This document shows positions 15,714 through 27,023 of a stretch of DNA of 52,256 nt, in pieces; positions within the stretch are counted from its first letter, which is position 1, and each line of letters starts with the position of its first letter. The notes under the pieces were generated by a model, which was not told the origin of the DNA, ran no database searches, and worked only from the letters and a program-made list of their open reading frames with translations. The translations under genes were made by a program, and so were the position numbers. The stretch is from an uncultured Chloracidobacterium sp. (GTDB lineage Bacteria; Acidobacteriota; Blastocatellia; Chloracidobacteriales; Chloracidobacteriaceae). Where the stretch lies: contig CALCKX010000024.1 of NCBI GenBank assembly GCA_937966115.1, positions 1 through 52,256 on the forward strand, written 5' to 3'.

Positions 15714-16634
15714 GTGGTTGCTCAAGTGCTAGATGGAACTCTTGTTGCCTCGAAGCTCGATGCCGAAACGGCGGAGCGTTGCAGCCATTTGACGGCGCGG
15801 CGCGTTCAGCCCGGGCTAGCGGCCGTTCTCGTGGGCGACAATCCGGCGTCGCGCACCTATGTGGCGAGCAAGGCCCGGGCCTGCGCCCGACTGGGGCTGC
15901 GCTCGGAGGTCATCGCGCTGCCGTCGGCGACGACGACGGCGGAGCTGGTCGCGCTGGTGGCGACGCTCAACGCCCGCGCCGATATGCATGGCATCCTCGT
16001 CCAGATGCCGCTGCCGGCGCAGATTGACGCGCAAGCGGTCATCCAGGCGATTGACCCGGCAAAGGACGTGGACGGCTTTCATCCGGTCAATGTCGGTCGC
16101 CTGGCGCTCAAGCAGGACGGATTCGTTCCCTGCACGCCGGCGGGCGTCATGGCGTTGCTCGACTACTACGACCTTCCCGCGCGCGGGCGGCGCGCCGTCG
16201 TGCTGGGGCGCAGCGCCATCGTCGGGTTGCCGCTTTCGCTGCTGCTGCTGCACCGTGACGCGACGGTCACGGTCTGCCACTCCCGGACGGCCGACCTCGC
16301 GGCGGCGGCGCGGTCAGCCGACATCCTGATCGCGGCCATCGGGCGGACGGCGCTGGTCACGGAGGACTTTGTGCGCCCCGGCGCGACGGTGATTGATGTC
16401 GGCATCAATCGCGTGACGACCCGCGAGGAAGTCGCGGCCTACTTTGGGGACGACCCGGCCCGCTTGGCGGACATTGAAAAAAAAGGCTACACGCTCATTG
16501 GGGATGTCCATCCGCGTCAGGCGGCCGCGCGCGCCGGGCAGGTGACGCCCGTGCCGGGCGGGGTCGGACCGCTGACCATCGCCATGCTGATGCGCAACAC
16601 GACGCTTGCCGCCGAGCGCGCTTGCCGTCAATGA
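15714..16634 (+). CDS. folD: Bifunctional methylenetetrahydrofolate dehydrogenase / methenyltetrahydrofolate cyclohydrolase
   Basis: Interconverts methylene-, methenyl- and formyl-tetrahydrofolate using NADP. The motif ASRTYVASKARACARLG contains the catalytic Tyr and Lys, followed by VQMPLPAQ, the NADP-binding VVLGRSAIVGLPL and the C-terminal PVPGGVGPLTIAML. The GTG at 15714 is chosen: GGAG at 15702-15705 sits 8 bases upstream and the protein then begins VAQVLDG like other FolDs. This gives 306 residues. A stretch of about 20 residues between DVGINRV and LIGDVHP is longer than in E. coli FolD. Confidence 0.95.
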   Translation: MVAQVLDGTLVASKLDAETAERCSHLTARRVQPGLAAVLVGDNPASRTYVASKARACARLGLRSEVIALPSATTTAELVALVATLNARADMHGILVQMPLPAQIDAQAVIQAIDPAKDVDGFHPVNVGRLALKQDGFVPCTPAGVMALLDYYDLPARGRRAVVLGRSAIVGLPLSLLLLHRDATVTVCHSRTADLAAAARSADILIAAIGRTALVTEDFVRPGATVIDVGINRVTTREEVAAYFGDDPARLADIEKKGYTLIGDVHPRQAAARAGQVTPVPGGVGPLTIAMLMRNTTLAAERACRQ

Positions 16635-16649
16635 AGAATGTTTCATAAT
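16622..16649 (+). promoter_or_regulatory. Candidate promoter of rimI
   Basis: TTGCCG (4 of 6) and CATAAT (5 of 6) are 16 bases apart at the end of folD, about 70 bases before the rimI ATG. Confidence 0.35.
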
Positions 16650-16720
16650 CGCCGCCATTCGTCGGCGTCCCTCCGCCGCGAAAGGTCGCCCTGGTCCGAG
16701 TTGGCGTTTGGCGCGTGGTT

Positions 16721-18846
<2,126 letters not shown>

Positions 18847-18858
18847 ACCAGCCCGGGG

Positions 18859-18908
18859 TTCGGCGCGCCGAAAGGCCGCCCCTTTCCTGGGGCGAAGCTT
18901 GCGCAAGC
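18859..18908. terminator. Cluster of three hairpins between convergent guaB and ndk
   Basis: Three self-complementary elements lie in a row: the palindrome TTCGGCGCGCCGAA (18859-18872), the stem CGCCCC/GGGGCG with loop TTTCCT (18877-18894) and the palindrome GCTTGCGCAAGC (18897-18908). They fill the 65-base gap between two converging genes, so a bidirectional terminator is likely. No long T-run is present on either strand. Confidence 0.55.
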
Positions 18909-18911
18909 AGC

Positions 18912-19331
18912 CTAGAGCAGCTCGCTCGTCGCAAAGAAGAACGCGACTTCCGACCGGGCGCTTTCCGGCGAATCCGAGCCATGCGCCGCATTTTCCCCGA
19001 CATCCGTGCCGAAGTCGCCCCGGATCGTTCCCTTGGGGGCGTCCTTTGAGTTGGTCGGCCCCATCAGATCCCGCCAGGCGCGGATGGCGTCTTCCTTTTC
19101 GAGCGCCATGACGACAACCGGGCCGGAACACATGAAATCCACCAGCTCGCCAAAGAACGAGCGTTCCCGGTGAACGGCGTAAAAGCCTTCAGCCTGCCGG
19201 CGGGTCAGATGCATGAGGCGCAGGCCGCGCAGCCGGAAGCCGGCGTCGGCGATGCGTTGAATGATATGCCCGGCGTTGCCGGCGCGGACGGCGTCGGGCT
19301 TGACAATAGCCAGCGTCGTTTCAAGCGACAT
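18912..19331 (-). CDS. ndk: Nucleoside diphosphate kinase
   Basis: Transfers the gamma-phosphate of ATP to nucleoside diphosphates through a phospho-histidine. At 139 residues it has the normal length. Lys11 in AIVKPDAV and His117 in ENAAHGSDSPE, the phosphorylated residue, are present. The ATG at 19331 is preferred because the family begins here; upstream in-frame sequence to 19625 overlaps sucD. It lies 112 bases after sucD on the same strand, a pairing seen in several phyla, where Ndk can balance ATP and GTP made by succinyl-CoA synthetase. Confidence 0.97.
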   Translation of the reverse strand: MSLETTLAIVKPDAVRAGNAGHIIQRIADAGFRLRGLRLMHLTRRQAEGFYAVHRERSFFGELVDFMCSGPVVVMALEKEDAIRAWRDLMGPTNSKDAPKGTIRGDFGTDVGENAAHGSDSPESARSEVAFFFATSELL

Positions 19332-19443
19332 AACGTGAATCAACTCCATGCGAGCGAGATCAGGCGCTCCACAGCTTAGCCACGCCGCGCCCCGCCCGGC
19401 AACCTGAAGCGGCACAGCCAGGATGAGCTGAACGGACGCCGGC

Positions 19444-20322
19444 TCAGGCCGCGTGACCGATGACTTCGGCGACTTTCGCGCCGATGTCGGCCGGGCTTTC
19501 GACGACATGCATCCCGGCGGCGCGCATGGCTTCCATTTTTTCAGCCGCCGTGCCTTTGCCGCCGGCGATGATCGCGCCGGCGTGACCCATGCGGCGTCCG
19601 GGCGGCGCCGTTCGTCCGGCGACAAACCCGATGACCGGCTTGGTCATGGACGCTTTGACGAACGCGGCGGCGACTTCCTCGTCCGTCCCGCCGATTTCGC
19701 CGATCATGATGACGGCGTCGGTATCGGGGTCATCCTGGAAGAGCCGTAGCGCGTCCACGAAGCGCAGGCCGATGATCGGGTCGCCGCCAATGCCAACGCA
19801 GGTAGATTGCCCCAGCCCCAGTTGCGTGAGCTGGTGAACGGCCTCGTAGGTCAGAGTGCCGCTGCGGGAAACCACCCCGACGCGCCCGGGCCGGTGAATG
19901 TGCGCCGGCATGATGCCGACCTTGCACTCGCCGGGCGTGATGACGCCCGGGCAGTTTGGCCCAATCAGCCGCGCCCCGCGCTTCGCGACAAAGTCAAACG
20001 CTCGCATCATGTCCACCGTCGGAATGCCTTCCGTGATGCAGACGACCAGCGGAACGCCGGCTTCGACGGCCTCCAGGATGGCGTCCGCGCCGAAAGCGGG
20101 CGGGACGTAAATGACGCTGACGTTGGCCCCGGTGGCAGCCACGGCCTGCGCGACGGTATCAAAAACGGGAATCCCATCGTGAACCGAGCCGCCCTTGTTG
20201 GGCGTCACCCCGGCCACGATATTCGTGCCATAGTCCTTCATCTGGCGGGCGTGAAAAGTGCCTTCGCGCCCGGTGATGCCCTGCACCACGAGACGAGTCT
20301 CTTTGCTGACGAGGATGCTCAT
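19444..20322 (-). CDS. sucD: Succinyl-CoA synthetase alpha subunit
   Basis: TCA-cycle ligase subunit that carries the CoA-binding Rossmann domain and the phosphorylated histidine. [16 protein letters not shown] is the CoA-binding start, IGPNCPG is conserved and His247 in GHAGAII is the phospho-acceptor (E. coli His246). Length 292 is standard. The beta subunit gene sucC, usually directly upstream, is missing here; an MCE gene takes that position. ndk follows. Confidence 0.97.
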   Translation of the reverse strand: MSILVSKETRLVVQGITGREGTFHARQMKDYGTNIVAGVTPNKGGSVHDGIPVFDTVAQAVAATGANVSVIYVPPAFGADAILEAVEAGVPLVVCITEGIPTVDMMRAFDFVAKRGARLIGPNCPGVITPGECKVGIMPAHIHRPGRVGVVSRSGTLTYEAVHQLTQLGLGQSTCVGIGGDPIIGLRFVDALRLFQDDPDTDAVIMIGEIGGTDEEVAAAFVKASMTKPVIGFVAGRTAPPGRRMGHAGAIIAGGKGTAAEKMEAMRAAGMHVVESPADIGAKVAEVIGHAA

Positions 20323-20384
20323 AAGCGGGATGCCAAGTCCTCGCCGCGCGAGCCGACTAGCCGGGCGGCGGGGCGGGAAAGGAC

Positions 20385-21527
20385 TCAGAGCCTGAGTCGG
20401 ATGTATTTGAATGGAGAAAGACGAATGTCGTAAATGGTTTTCGTCAGCTCCGCCGTGAAGTCGGCGAGTTCGCGCCGGAGACGCCCGTCATGAAGCAGCT
20501 TGCCAGCGCTCCCCTCGGCGCGGTCGAGACGCCCGCGGACGGCGGCGGCGCGGTCGCGCGCCGTCTGAAGCCGCTGACGAAATGACGCCTCCTTGGCCAG
20601 GCGCCCAAGCGCGCCCTGCTCGGCCGTCTTTTGAAACGCCTCGAAGCGCGTCAGAAGCGCGTCATAGCGCGCTTGGAGGCTGGTGACGAGCGCCCGCCAA
20701 GCCGGGTCGGCGCTGAGCTTGCCCGCCGCGCCGCGCCCGGCTTCGAAGTCGGCGCGCAGGCGGCCGGCGGCTTTCTGGAGCGCCGTCAGTCGCGGCTGTA
20801 GCCGGCGGCGCGCGACCGAGGCCAAGCCCGGCCCGGCTCTGAGCGATTGCTCCAGCGCCTTTAGCTCAGTCTGGAAGGTCGCGAGGCGGCCGTCGAGCTC
20901 GCTTCGCTTGAGCGCCGCGCCCAGCGTGCCGTCTCCGCGCTCGATGCGGGCTTGAACCTTCAGGAGCGACTCGCGCATCGCGGTCAGGTTCTGGTTGATA
21001 TCGGCGCTGCGCAGGGCGATGGTGCGCGAGTCGCCTTCCATGCGCCCGGCGATGAAGTCGCCTTCGGCGACGAGCGGCGCGCCGGCGCTGCCGGGGGCGA
21101 TGTCCACGATGCGATCGGCTAGCGTGCCGTCGCGCCGGAGCGTGGCGACCGCGTCCCGGTGAATCAGTTGGGCGGCGCTGAGTCCGGTCAGCCGGCGGTC
21201 AATGCCGAGCGCGACCTGCACCTGCGGGGTGTCGCGCTCGATGCGCCCGCGCACATCGAGCATTTCGACGCGCTCCACCGCGCCCACCTTGACGCCAGAG
21301 AGCCTGACTTCCGCGCCCGGCCGCAGCCCATCCACATCGTGGAAAACCGTGTAGAGCATAAAGCGATTGCGCGCCTGATAGGCTTGCCAGGCAACCGCCG
21401 CCGCGACAATGGAGAGCGCCAAGACCGCCATCCAAAACGTCCGTCGCTGAGCTGGCTCATGGCGCTCGGCGCTACGGGTCGGCGCGATTTCCTTGATGGG
21501 CGCTTCGGTTGGCGGGCGGGAAGGCAT
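20385..21527 (-). CDS. MCE/MlaD-family lipid-transport protein
   Basis: A 380-residue inner-membrane-anchored periplasmic protein. One membrane helix is at about residues 31-49. An MCE domain (about 56-150; [16 protein letters not shown] is the hallmark) follows, then a long Arg/Ala/Leu-rich helical region (about 170-350), as in MCE proteins that form hexameric rings or tubes for phospholipid transfer between membranes. No MlaE permease or MlaF ATPase lies nearby. It is 62 bases upstream of sucD. The presence of MCE supports a double-membrane cell. Confidence 0.88.
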   Translation of the reverse strand: MPSRPPTEAPIKEIAPTRSAERHEPAQRRTFWMAVLALSIVAAAVAWQAYQARNRFMLYTVFHDVDGLRPGAEVRLSGVKVGAVERVEMLDVRGRIERDTPQVQVALGIDRRLTGLSAAQLIHRDAVATLRRDGTLADRIVDIAPGSAGAPLVAEGDFIAGRMEGDSRTIALRSADINQNLTAMRESLLKVQARIERGDGTLGAALKRSELDGRLATFQTELKALEQSLRAGPGLASVARRRLQPRLTALQKAAGRLRADFEAGRGAAGKLSADPAWRALVTSLQARYDALLTRFEAFQKTAEQGALGRLAKEASFRQRLQTARDRAAAVRGRLDRAEGSAGKLLHDGRLRRELADFTAELTKTIYDIRLSPFKYIRLRL

Positions 21528-21623
21528 GCGGCGGGCACTGGAATGGAGTCAACCGTACGCCGCGCAGCATAGCGCCCTGAGTCAACCCGAGGCAACTGAG
21601 CGCCTGACTGACAAAACTTTTCT

Positions 21624-21650
21624 GGAACAGGTCCGGCGAAACACAGTATA
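21624..21650 (+). promoter_or_regulatory. Speculative ECF-like promoter before the Tricorn gene
   Basis: GGAAC and GTATA are separated by 17 bases, reminiscent of ECF sigma elements (GGAAC near -35), about 100 bases before the ATG at 21751. The 223-base divergent gap shows no better sigma70-type match to me. Low certainty. Confidence 0.22.
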
Positions 21651-21750
21651 GGTTTGCGTCATGCCTTGGACCGGCTTCGGCTCGGCAGCGCCCGCCTCCC
21701 CCCGACCTGCGGCGCGCCGCGCGACTTTCGCAACCATCTTTGCAACTATC

Positions 21751-24700
21751 ATGGAACGTCTGCTTCGCTACTTCTGGTTAGCGGCTTGCGCGGCGGCGCT
21801 CGCCAGCGCGGCGGCGGCGCAGGAAAGCGCCCGCCCGCTGCTGGCTCGAACGCCGACCGCCAGTCGCGCCTACATTGTCTTTTCCTTCGCCGGCGACCTC
21901 TGGCGCGCGCCACGGGGCGGCGGCGAAGCCATTCAGCTCACCAATCACCCCGGCATCGAGTCAGATCCGCTCTTTTCCCCTGACGGCAGCCTGATCGCTT
22001 TCACCGGCCAGTATGACGGCAACACGGATGTCTATGTCATTCCGGCGGCGGGCGGCGTTCCGCAGCGGCTTACCTACCACCCCGACGCGGATCGGGCCGT
22101 TGGCTGGACGCCGGACGGCAAGCGCGTCCTGTTCGCCAGCGCCCGGCTGAGCGAGTCGGGCCGGACGCAACGCCTGTTCACGGTAGACAAAGCCGGCGGC
22201 CCGGCCACGCCGCTGCCGTTGCCGATGGCGGCGCACGGGAGCTTCGCGCCGGATGGCGCCAAGCTGGCCTACGAGCCAGTGCCGCGCGCCTTTTCCGCTT
22301 GGAAGCGCTACCGCGGCGGGCGAGCGTCGTATCTGTGGGTGGCCAACCTGGCCGATTCCAGCGTGACCAAGGTGCCCCGCGGTGACGCCAACGACTTCAA
22401 CCCGATGTGGATCGGCAAGACGATTTACTTTCTCTCCGACCGCAACGGCCCGGTCACGCTTTTCGCCTACGACCCAACCTCCAACAAAGTGACGCAGGCG
22501 CTCAAAAACGACGGGCTGGACATCAAATCCGCCTCGGTAGCGGTCGGCGATGACGACGCCATCGTCTATGAGCAGTTTGGCGGTCTGCACGTCTTCGACG
22601 TGAAAAGCGGCAAGCGCGCCCCGGTCGCGATCACGCTCAACGGCGATATGGTTGGCGTCCGCCCGCGCTTTGAAAAGGTCGGCGCGCAGATCGCGAACGC
22701 GGCGGTGTCGCCGACCGGCATGCGCGTCGCCTTTGAAGCGCGCGGCGACATCCTGACCGTCCCGGCTGAAAAAGGCACGATTCGTAACCTGACGGCGACG
22801 CCGGGCGTGGCCGAGCGCGACCCGGCCTGGTCGCCGGATGGGAAGTGGGTCGCCTATTTTTCCGACGCTTCGGGCGAGTATGAGCTGCGCCTGCGCGAGC
22901 AGAGCGGTCTTGGCGAGCTGAAGACCATCAAGCTGGAGCCGTCCTTCTATTATTCGCCGACCTGGTCGCCCGACAGCAAGAAAATCGCTTTCACCGACAA
23001 GCGGCTCAACTTCTGGCTCGCCGATGTGGAAACCGGCGCGGTCGCCAAGTTTGACACGGCGCAGCGAGCCGGCGGCGCCGGCTTCCGTCTGCGCGGGCTG
23101 GCGTGGTCGCCCGATAGCCAGTGGATTGCCTACACCAAGCCAATGCGCTCGGCCTACAGCGCGGCTTTTGTCTATAGCCTGGAAAGCCAGCAGGCGACGC
23201 AACTCACCAATGCGGCCAGCGACGTGACCGGCGCGATTTTTGACCGCAACGGCAAGTATCTCTACTTGCTGTCGAGCACCAACGTCGGACCGGCGCTCAA
23301 CGGCTTCGATATGTCCAGCTACGCGCACCGCAACGACACCGTCCAGTCGGTGCATGCCGTCGTGCTGCGCAAAGCCGACCCGTCGCCCGTCGCCCCGGAA
23401 AGCGACGATGAAAAAGTCGCCGAAGACAAAAAGCCCGGCGACAGCGCGCCGCCCAGCGCGCCCGGCGGCCCCGGGCGACCTGGCGACAAGCCCAAGGAAA
23501 CGCCGAAAGTCGTCATTGACTTCGACGGGCTGAGCCAGCGCATCGTGGCGCTGCCCATCCCGGCGCGCGCTTTTGTCGGCTTCGGCGCGGGCAAGCCCAG
23601 CCTGCTTTACGTGTATGAGTCCGCGTTCGGCAGCCCCGGACTCATCATTCACAAGTTCGATGTCGAAAAGCGCAAGCTCGAAAAAATTCTGGAAGGCGTT
23701 TCCAACTTCCAGCCGACGGCGAACGGCGAGAAATGCCTCTACCGGCAGGGGCCGAGCTGGTTCATCGCCTCGCTGGCGGGGCCGATCAAGCCGGGCGAGG
23801 GCAAGCTGCGGACGGACGAGATGGAAGTCAAAGTCGAGCCGCGCCTCGAGTGGGCGCAGATGTACCGCGAGGTCTGGCGGCTCGAGCGCGATTTCTTCTA
23901 TGACCCGACGCATCATGGGCTGGACTTGCAAGCAACGGCGCGGAAATACGAGCCGTATTTGAAGGCGGTGATGCACCGGGCGGACTTGAACTATCTGTTT
24001 GACGAGATGCTCGGCGAGCTGAGCGTCGGGCATCTGTATGTGCGCGGCGGGGATGTGCCGGAAGTCAAGCGCGTGCCGGGCGGCCTGCTTGGCGCGGACT
24101 ATGCGGTTGAAAACGGTCGCTACCGCCTTGCCAAGATTTACGCGGGCGAGAACTGGAATCCGCAGCTTCGCGCGCCGCTGACCGAGCCGGGCGTCAACGT
24201 CAGCGTTGGGGACTACATCCTGGCGGTGAACGGCGAAGAGGTCGTCGCAACGGAGGACATTCACCGCTACTTTGAAGGGACGGCCAATAAGCAAATCGCG
24301 TTGAAAGTCGGCCCGACGCCGGATGGCGCTGACGCCCGAACGGTCACGGTCGTCCCGGCGGGGAGCGAATTCAGCCTCCGCAATCTGGCCTGGATAGAAG
24401 ACAACCGGCGCCGCGTGACCGAGCTGAGCGGCGGCAAGCTGGCCTACCTCTGGCTGCCGGACACGGCGGCGGGCGGCTACGCGAACTTCAACCGCTATTT
24501 CTTTTCGCAGCTCGACAAGCAGGGCGCGGTGGTGGACGAGCGGTTCAACGGCGGCGGACAGGCGGCCGACTACATCATCGACTACCTGCGCAAGCCGCTG
24601 CTAAGCTACTGGGCGGTGCGCGACGGCGAGGACTTCCGCACGCCGTTCGGCACGCTGCCCGGGCCAAAGGTCATGATTGTCAACGAGTACGCCGGCTCGG

Positions 24701-25047
24701 GCGGCGACCTGATGCCATGGATGTTCCGGCAGTTGGGCATCGGGCCGCTGGTCGGCAAGCGCACGTGGGGCGGGCTGGTCGGCATTGGCGGCTATCCGGT
24801 CCTGATGGACGGCGGCACGGTCACGGCGCCGCACTTCGCGTTCTATTCGCCGGAAGGCAAATGGGAAATCGAAAATCGGGGCGTCGCGCCGGACATCGAG
24901 GTCGAGCTTGATCCCCAGGCCTGGCGCGCCGGGCGCGATACGCAACTCGAGCGAGCCGTGGCGGTCGCGATGGAAGCCCTGACGAAGAACCCGCCGCCAG
25001 CGAAACCGCAGCGGCCGGCGTATCCGAACTACCACCGCAAGCGGTAG
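21751..25047 (+). CDS. Secreted Tricorn-type protease (PD40 propeller, PDZ, S41-like core)
   Basis: A 1098-residue exported peptidase, probably cleaving oligopeptides in the periplasm. The N-terminal signal peptide ends near AAAAQ. WD40-like PD40 repeats follow (repeated SPDG/SPDSK-type strands) to about residue 540, then a Lys/Pro/Gly/Asp-rich linker (about 545-590), a helical C1 region, a PDZ domain (about 815-880) and a C2 catalytic core. Candidate catalytic residues are His761 (SVGHLYV), Ser983 (AGSGGDLMPW) and Glu1041 (ENRGVAPD); the 222 and 58-residue spacings match archaeal Tricorn (219 and 58, from memory). The Ser beside the catalytic His in Tricorn is Gly here. The start at 21751 fits the signal peptide; an earlier in-frame ATG at 21661 adds 30 unlikely residues. 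Confidence 0.92.
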   Translation: MERLLRYFWLAACAAALASAAAAQESARPLLARTPTASRAYIVFSFAGDLWRAPRGGGEAIQLTNHPGIESDPLFSPDGSLIAFTGQYDGNTDVYVIPAAGGVPQRLTYHPDADRAVGWTPDGKRVLFASARLSESGRTQRLFTVDKAGGPATPLPLPMAAHGSFAPDGAKLAYEPVPRAFSAWKRYRGGRASYLWVANLADSSVTKVPRGDANDFNPMWIGKTIYFLSDRNGPVTLFAYDPTSNKVTQALKNDGLDIKSASVAVGDDDAIVYEQFGGLHVFDVKSGKRAPVAITLNGDMVGVRPRFEKVGAQIANAAVSPTGMRVAFEARGDILTVPAEKGTIRNLTATPGVAERDPAWSPDGKWVAYFSDASGEYELRLREQSGLGELKTIKLEPSFYYSPTWSPDSKKIAFTDKRLNFWLADVETGAVAKFDTAQRAGGAGFRLRGLAWSPDSQWIAYTKPMRSAYSAAFVYSLESQQATQLTNAASDVTGAIFDRNGKYLYLLSSTNVGPALNGFDMSSYAHRNDTVQSVHAVVLRKADPSPVAPESDDEKVAEDKKPGDSAPPSAPGGPGRPGDKPKETPKVVIDFDGLSQRIVALPIPARAFVGFGAGKPSLLYVYESAFGSPGLIIHKFDVEKRKLEKILEGVSNFQPTANGEKCLYRQGPSWFIASLAGPIKPGEGKLRTDEMEVKVEPRLEWAQMYREVWRLERDFFYDPTHHGLDLQATARKYEPYLKAVMHRADLNYLFDEMLGELSVGHLYVRGGDVPEVKRVPGGLLGADYAVENGRYRLAKIYAGENWNPQLRAPLTEPGVNVSVGDYILAVNGEEVVATEDIHRYFEGTANKQIALKVGPTPDGADARTVTVVPAGSEFSLRNLAWIEDNRRRVTELSGGKLAYLWLPDTAAGGYANFNRYFFSQLDKQGAVVDERFNGGGQAADYIIDYLRKPLLSYWAVRDGEDFRTPFGTLPGPKVMIVNEYAGSGGDLMPWMFRQLGIGPLVGKRTWGGLVGIGGYPVLMDGGTVTAPHFAFYSPEGKWEIENRGVAPDIEVELDPQAWRAGRDTQLERAVAVAMEALTKNPPPAKPQRPAYPNYHRKR

Positions 25048-25095
25048 CCGACAACGCGCCTGTCCAAGCGCGCGGCAACGCCCGCAGTGAAGCTC

Positions 25096-25133
25096 GCCCC
25101 GGCAGCGCCGCTGTTCGCCGCCGGGGCTTTTTT
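25096..25133 (+). terminator. Rho-independent terminator of the Tricorn gene
   Basis: GCCCCGGC (25096-25103) pairs with GCCGGGGC (25120-25127) and is followed directly by six T residues, 48 bases after the stop codon. Confidence 0.88.
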
Positions 25134-25361
25134 GTCTTCGCGGATATGGGGCTGGCTTCCGAAACGCCGTCGAGGGAGCTTTTTTGCGCTTCCGCTGGCC
25201 GCGCCCTGCTTACAAGCCCCACTTACAATTGGCGGCTTTGCGCAAAGGCGCGGCGGCGTTCAGGTCGCCGAGGCTGACGCCGATTCCAAGACGCGCCAGC
25301 CGGGGAGGGCTGGCTTCGCGGCCGCTTCTCATCCGCCGCGGGCGGGAAGCGCGCTTGCTCT
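25134..25361. other. Non-coding gap between convergent Tricorn and sirtuin genes
   Basis: I see no convincing gene. A frame open from 25087 to 25518 on the + strand runs through the terminator and into the sirtuin gene and looks accidental. One hairpin, GCCAGCC/GGCTGGC with loop GGGGAG (25295-25314), lies 48 bases past the sirtuin stop and may end the minus-strand operon, though it lacks a T-run. Confidence 0.5.
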
Positions 25362-26096
25362 TCAAGCGACATCCTCAAATAGGCGCGGCACGATGTCGCC
25401 GGCCCGGCCGCGCAGTGAAAGCGTCAGATGCGGCGTCAGATCAGTCGCTTCAGGATTGATTTCAATCACGGCCGCGCCAGCGTCGCGAGCCGCGAGCGGA
25501 ATGAGCGCCGCCGGATAGACGACGCCCGACGTGCCGATGACCAAGCAGGCATCGCAGCGAGCCGCCGCGATTTCGGCTTCTTCAAACGCGCCCGCCGGCA
25601 GCATCTCGCCAAACAGGACGACATCCGGGCGGAGCGGCTCATCGCCATCCCCGCGCGGCGGTAGCGCCGGCAGCGGCGCCGCCGGCAAATCGTAACGCCG
25701 GCCGCTGCGCAGGCCGCGCCCGCGCCAGATGTTGCCGTGCAACTCGACCACCCGGGCGCTACCCGCTTTCTGGTGCAGGCCATCCACGTTCTGCGTCACG
25801 ACCAGAAACTCCGCAAAGCGCTTTTCCGCCTGCGCCAGCGCGATGTGGGCGGCGTTAGGCGAAACGGCCTTGAGCAACGTCCGTCGGTAGTCGAACCACT
25901 CCCACGCGGTCGTCAGGTCTTGCTCCAGCAAGCCGATGGACGAGGCAACCGCCGCTGGGATGCCTTTCCACGTCGCGTCGCTGCCGCGAAACGTCGGCAC
26001 GCCCGACTCGGCGGAAATGCCCGCCCCAGTGAACGCGACGACCCGTTTCGCCTGCGCCAGATACCGTCGCGCCTGCCGGCATTGCTCTTCAGTCAT
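25362..26096 (-). CDS. Sir2-family NAD-dependent protein deacylase lacking the zinc cysteines
   Basis: A 244-residue sirtuin, the class that removes acyl groups from lysine using NAD. NAD-binding motifs are intact: GAGISAESGVPTFRG (24-38), TQNVDGLHQ (101-109) and the catalytic His120 in ELHGN. LFGEMLP and VIGTSG also match. WEWFDYRR (66-72) resembles the Tyr/Arg motif of class III desuccinylases, with Phe for Tyr. The four zinc-binding Cys are all replaced: Gly128, Ser131, Arg148 and Gly151, while the flanking sequence aligns without gaps. The fold may be held without zinc, or the protein may be altered in function. ATG 26096 is 13 bases after pssA, as the last gene of the operon. Confidence 0.9.
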   Translation of the reverse strand: MTEEQCRQARRYLAQAKRVVAFTGAGISAESGVPTFRGSDATWKGIPAAVASSIGLLEQDLTTAWEWFDYRRTLLKAVSPNAAHIALAQAEKRFAEFLVVTQNVDGLHQKAGSARVVELHGNIWRGRGLRSGRRYDLPAAPLPALPPRGDGDEPLRPDVVLFGEMLPAGAFEEAEIAAARCDACLVIGTSGVVYPAALIPLAARDAGAAVIEINPEATDLTPHLTLSLRGRAGDIVPRLFEDVA

Positions 26097-26109
26097 GGCC
26101 CTGAGCCGC

Positions 26110-27021
26110 CTATTGGAGGGTTTCCGCCGAAGCGGGCGCCGGCGACGAGGCCGCTTTGCGGCGGAAAAGACTGGCCAGCTTGCTGGCTGGCCCCTGCCCG
26201 GCGTAGAGAATCGCCAACGCCAACAGCGTCCATTCGGAGTAGTTGTACACAAGGAAAATCAGCAGGCCCAGCGACAGCAGCGCCACCTGCGGGTGGCGCG
26301 TGTAGGGGCCCAGATCCTTGAAGCTGTTGAAGCGCAGCGTGCTAACCATCAGCAGCGCGAGCGTCACGGCCAGCACGAACAAGCCAAGCGCCCATTCGAC
26401 CGGCGTGATGACGAACTCCCGCCCAAGCGCTTCATAGTAGGTTTCCTGATAAACCACCGGCAGCGGCGTGAAATGGACGATCGCCGCCAGCAGCCCGGCC
26501 GCGGCCGGCGTCGGCAGCCCGACAAAAAACCGCTTGGCGGTTTTCGCCCCGGCGTCCGCCGCCGGCGATTTCGCCGCCTGCACATTGAACCGCGCCAGTC
26601 GCAGCGCGCAGCAGATTAAGTGAATAAACGCCGCCCCCCACGCCAGCTTCTGAAAGGCCGGAATGCCCGAAAACCCCCACGTGTAAAGCAACACCGCTGG
26701 AGCGATGCCAAAGCTCAGCACGTCGGCCAGGCTATCGAGCTGTACGCCAAACTCGCTCGTGGCGTGAACCAGCCGAGCGATGCGCCCGTCCAGAAAGTCG
26801 CACAGCACCGACCAGCCAATGCAGAGCGCCGCCATGTCGAAATGGCGGGTGGCTGTTTCCGGGTCGTTGAGGGCAACGTGCTTGTAGCCTTTCAAGCTCT
26901 CGACCACGGCGTAAAAGCCCATGTAAATGTTGACGCAGGTGATGAAGCTTGGCAGAACGTACACGCCCTTGCGCAAGCGGCGACGAGCGAGCCGTTGCTT
27001 GGCTTCCGTTTCACGATTCAT
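26110..27021 (-). CDS. pssA: CDP-diacylglycerol-serine O-phosphatidyltransferase
   Basis: Makes phosphatidylserine from CDP-diacylglycerol and serine in the inner membrane. The CDP-alcohol phosphatidyltransferase motif D-G-x2-A-R-x8-G-x3-D-x3-D runs from Asp78 to Asp100. About eight hydrophobic segments are visible and the length (303 residues) is at the long end for the family, with an Ala/Ser/Pro-rich C-terminal tail. A GTG at 27027 in the same frame overlaps the psd stop; ATG 27021 is preferred. psd directly upstream makes phosphatidylethanolamine from its product. Confidence 0.95.
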   Translation of the reverse strand: MNRETEAKQRLARRRLRKGVYVLPSFITCVNIYMGFYAVVESLKGYKHVALNDPETATRHFDMAALCIGWSVLCDFLDGRIARLVHATSEFGVQLDSLADVLSFGIAPAVLLYTWGFSGIPAFQKLAWGAAFIHLICCALRLARFNVQAAKSPAADAGAKTAKRFFVGLPTPAAAGLLAAIVHFTPLPVVYQETYYEALGREFVITPVEWALGLFVLAVTLALLMVSTLRFNSFKDLGPYTRHPQVALLSLGLLIFLVYNYSEWTLLALAILYAGQGPASKLASLFRRKAASSPAPASAETLQ

Positions 27022-27023
27022 GT

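Noticed and set aside
21961-24294. 777-codon open frame on the minus strand
   Set aside because: Wholly antisense to the Tricorn gene, which has a signal peptide, PD40 repeats and catalytic motifs; high GC leaves long accidental frames.
25087-25518. 143-codon + strand frame after the Tricorn gene
   Set aside because: It passes through the terminator hairpin and into the antisense of the sirtuin gene; protein-like features are absent.
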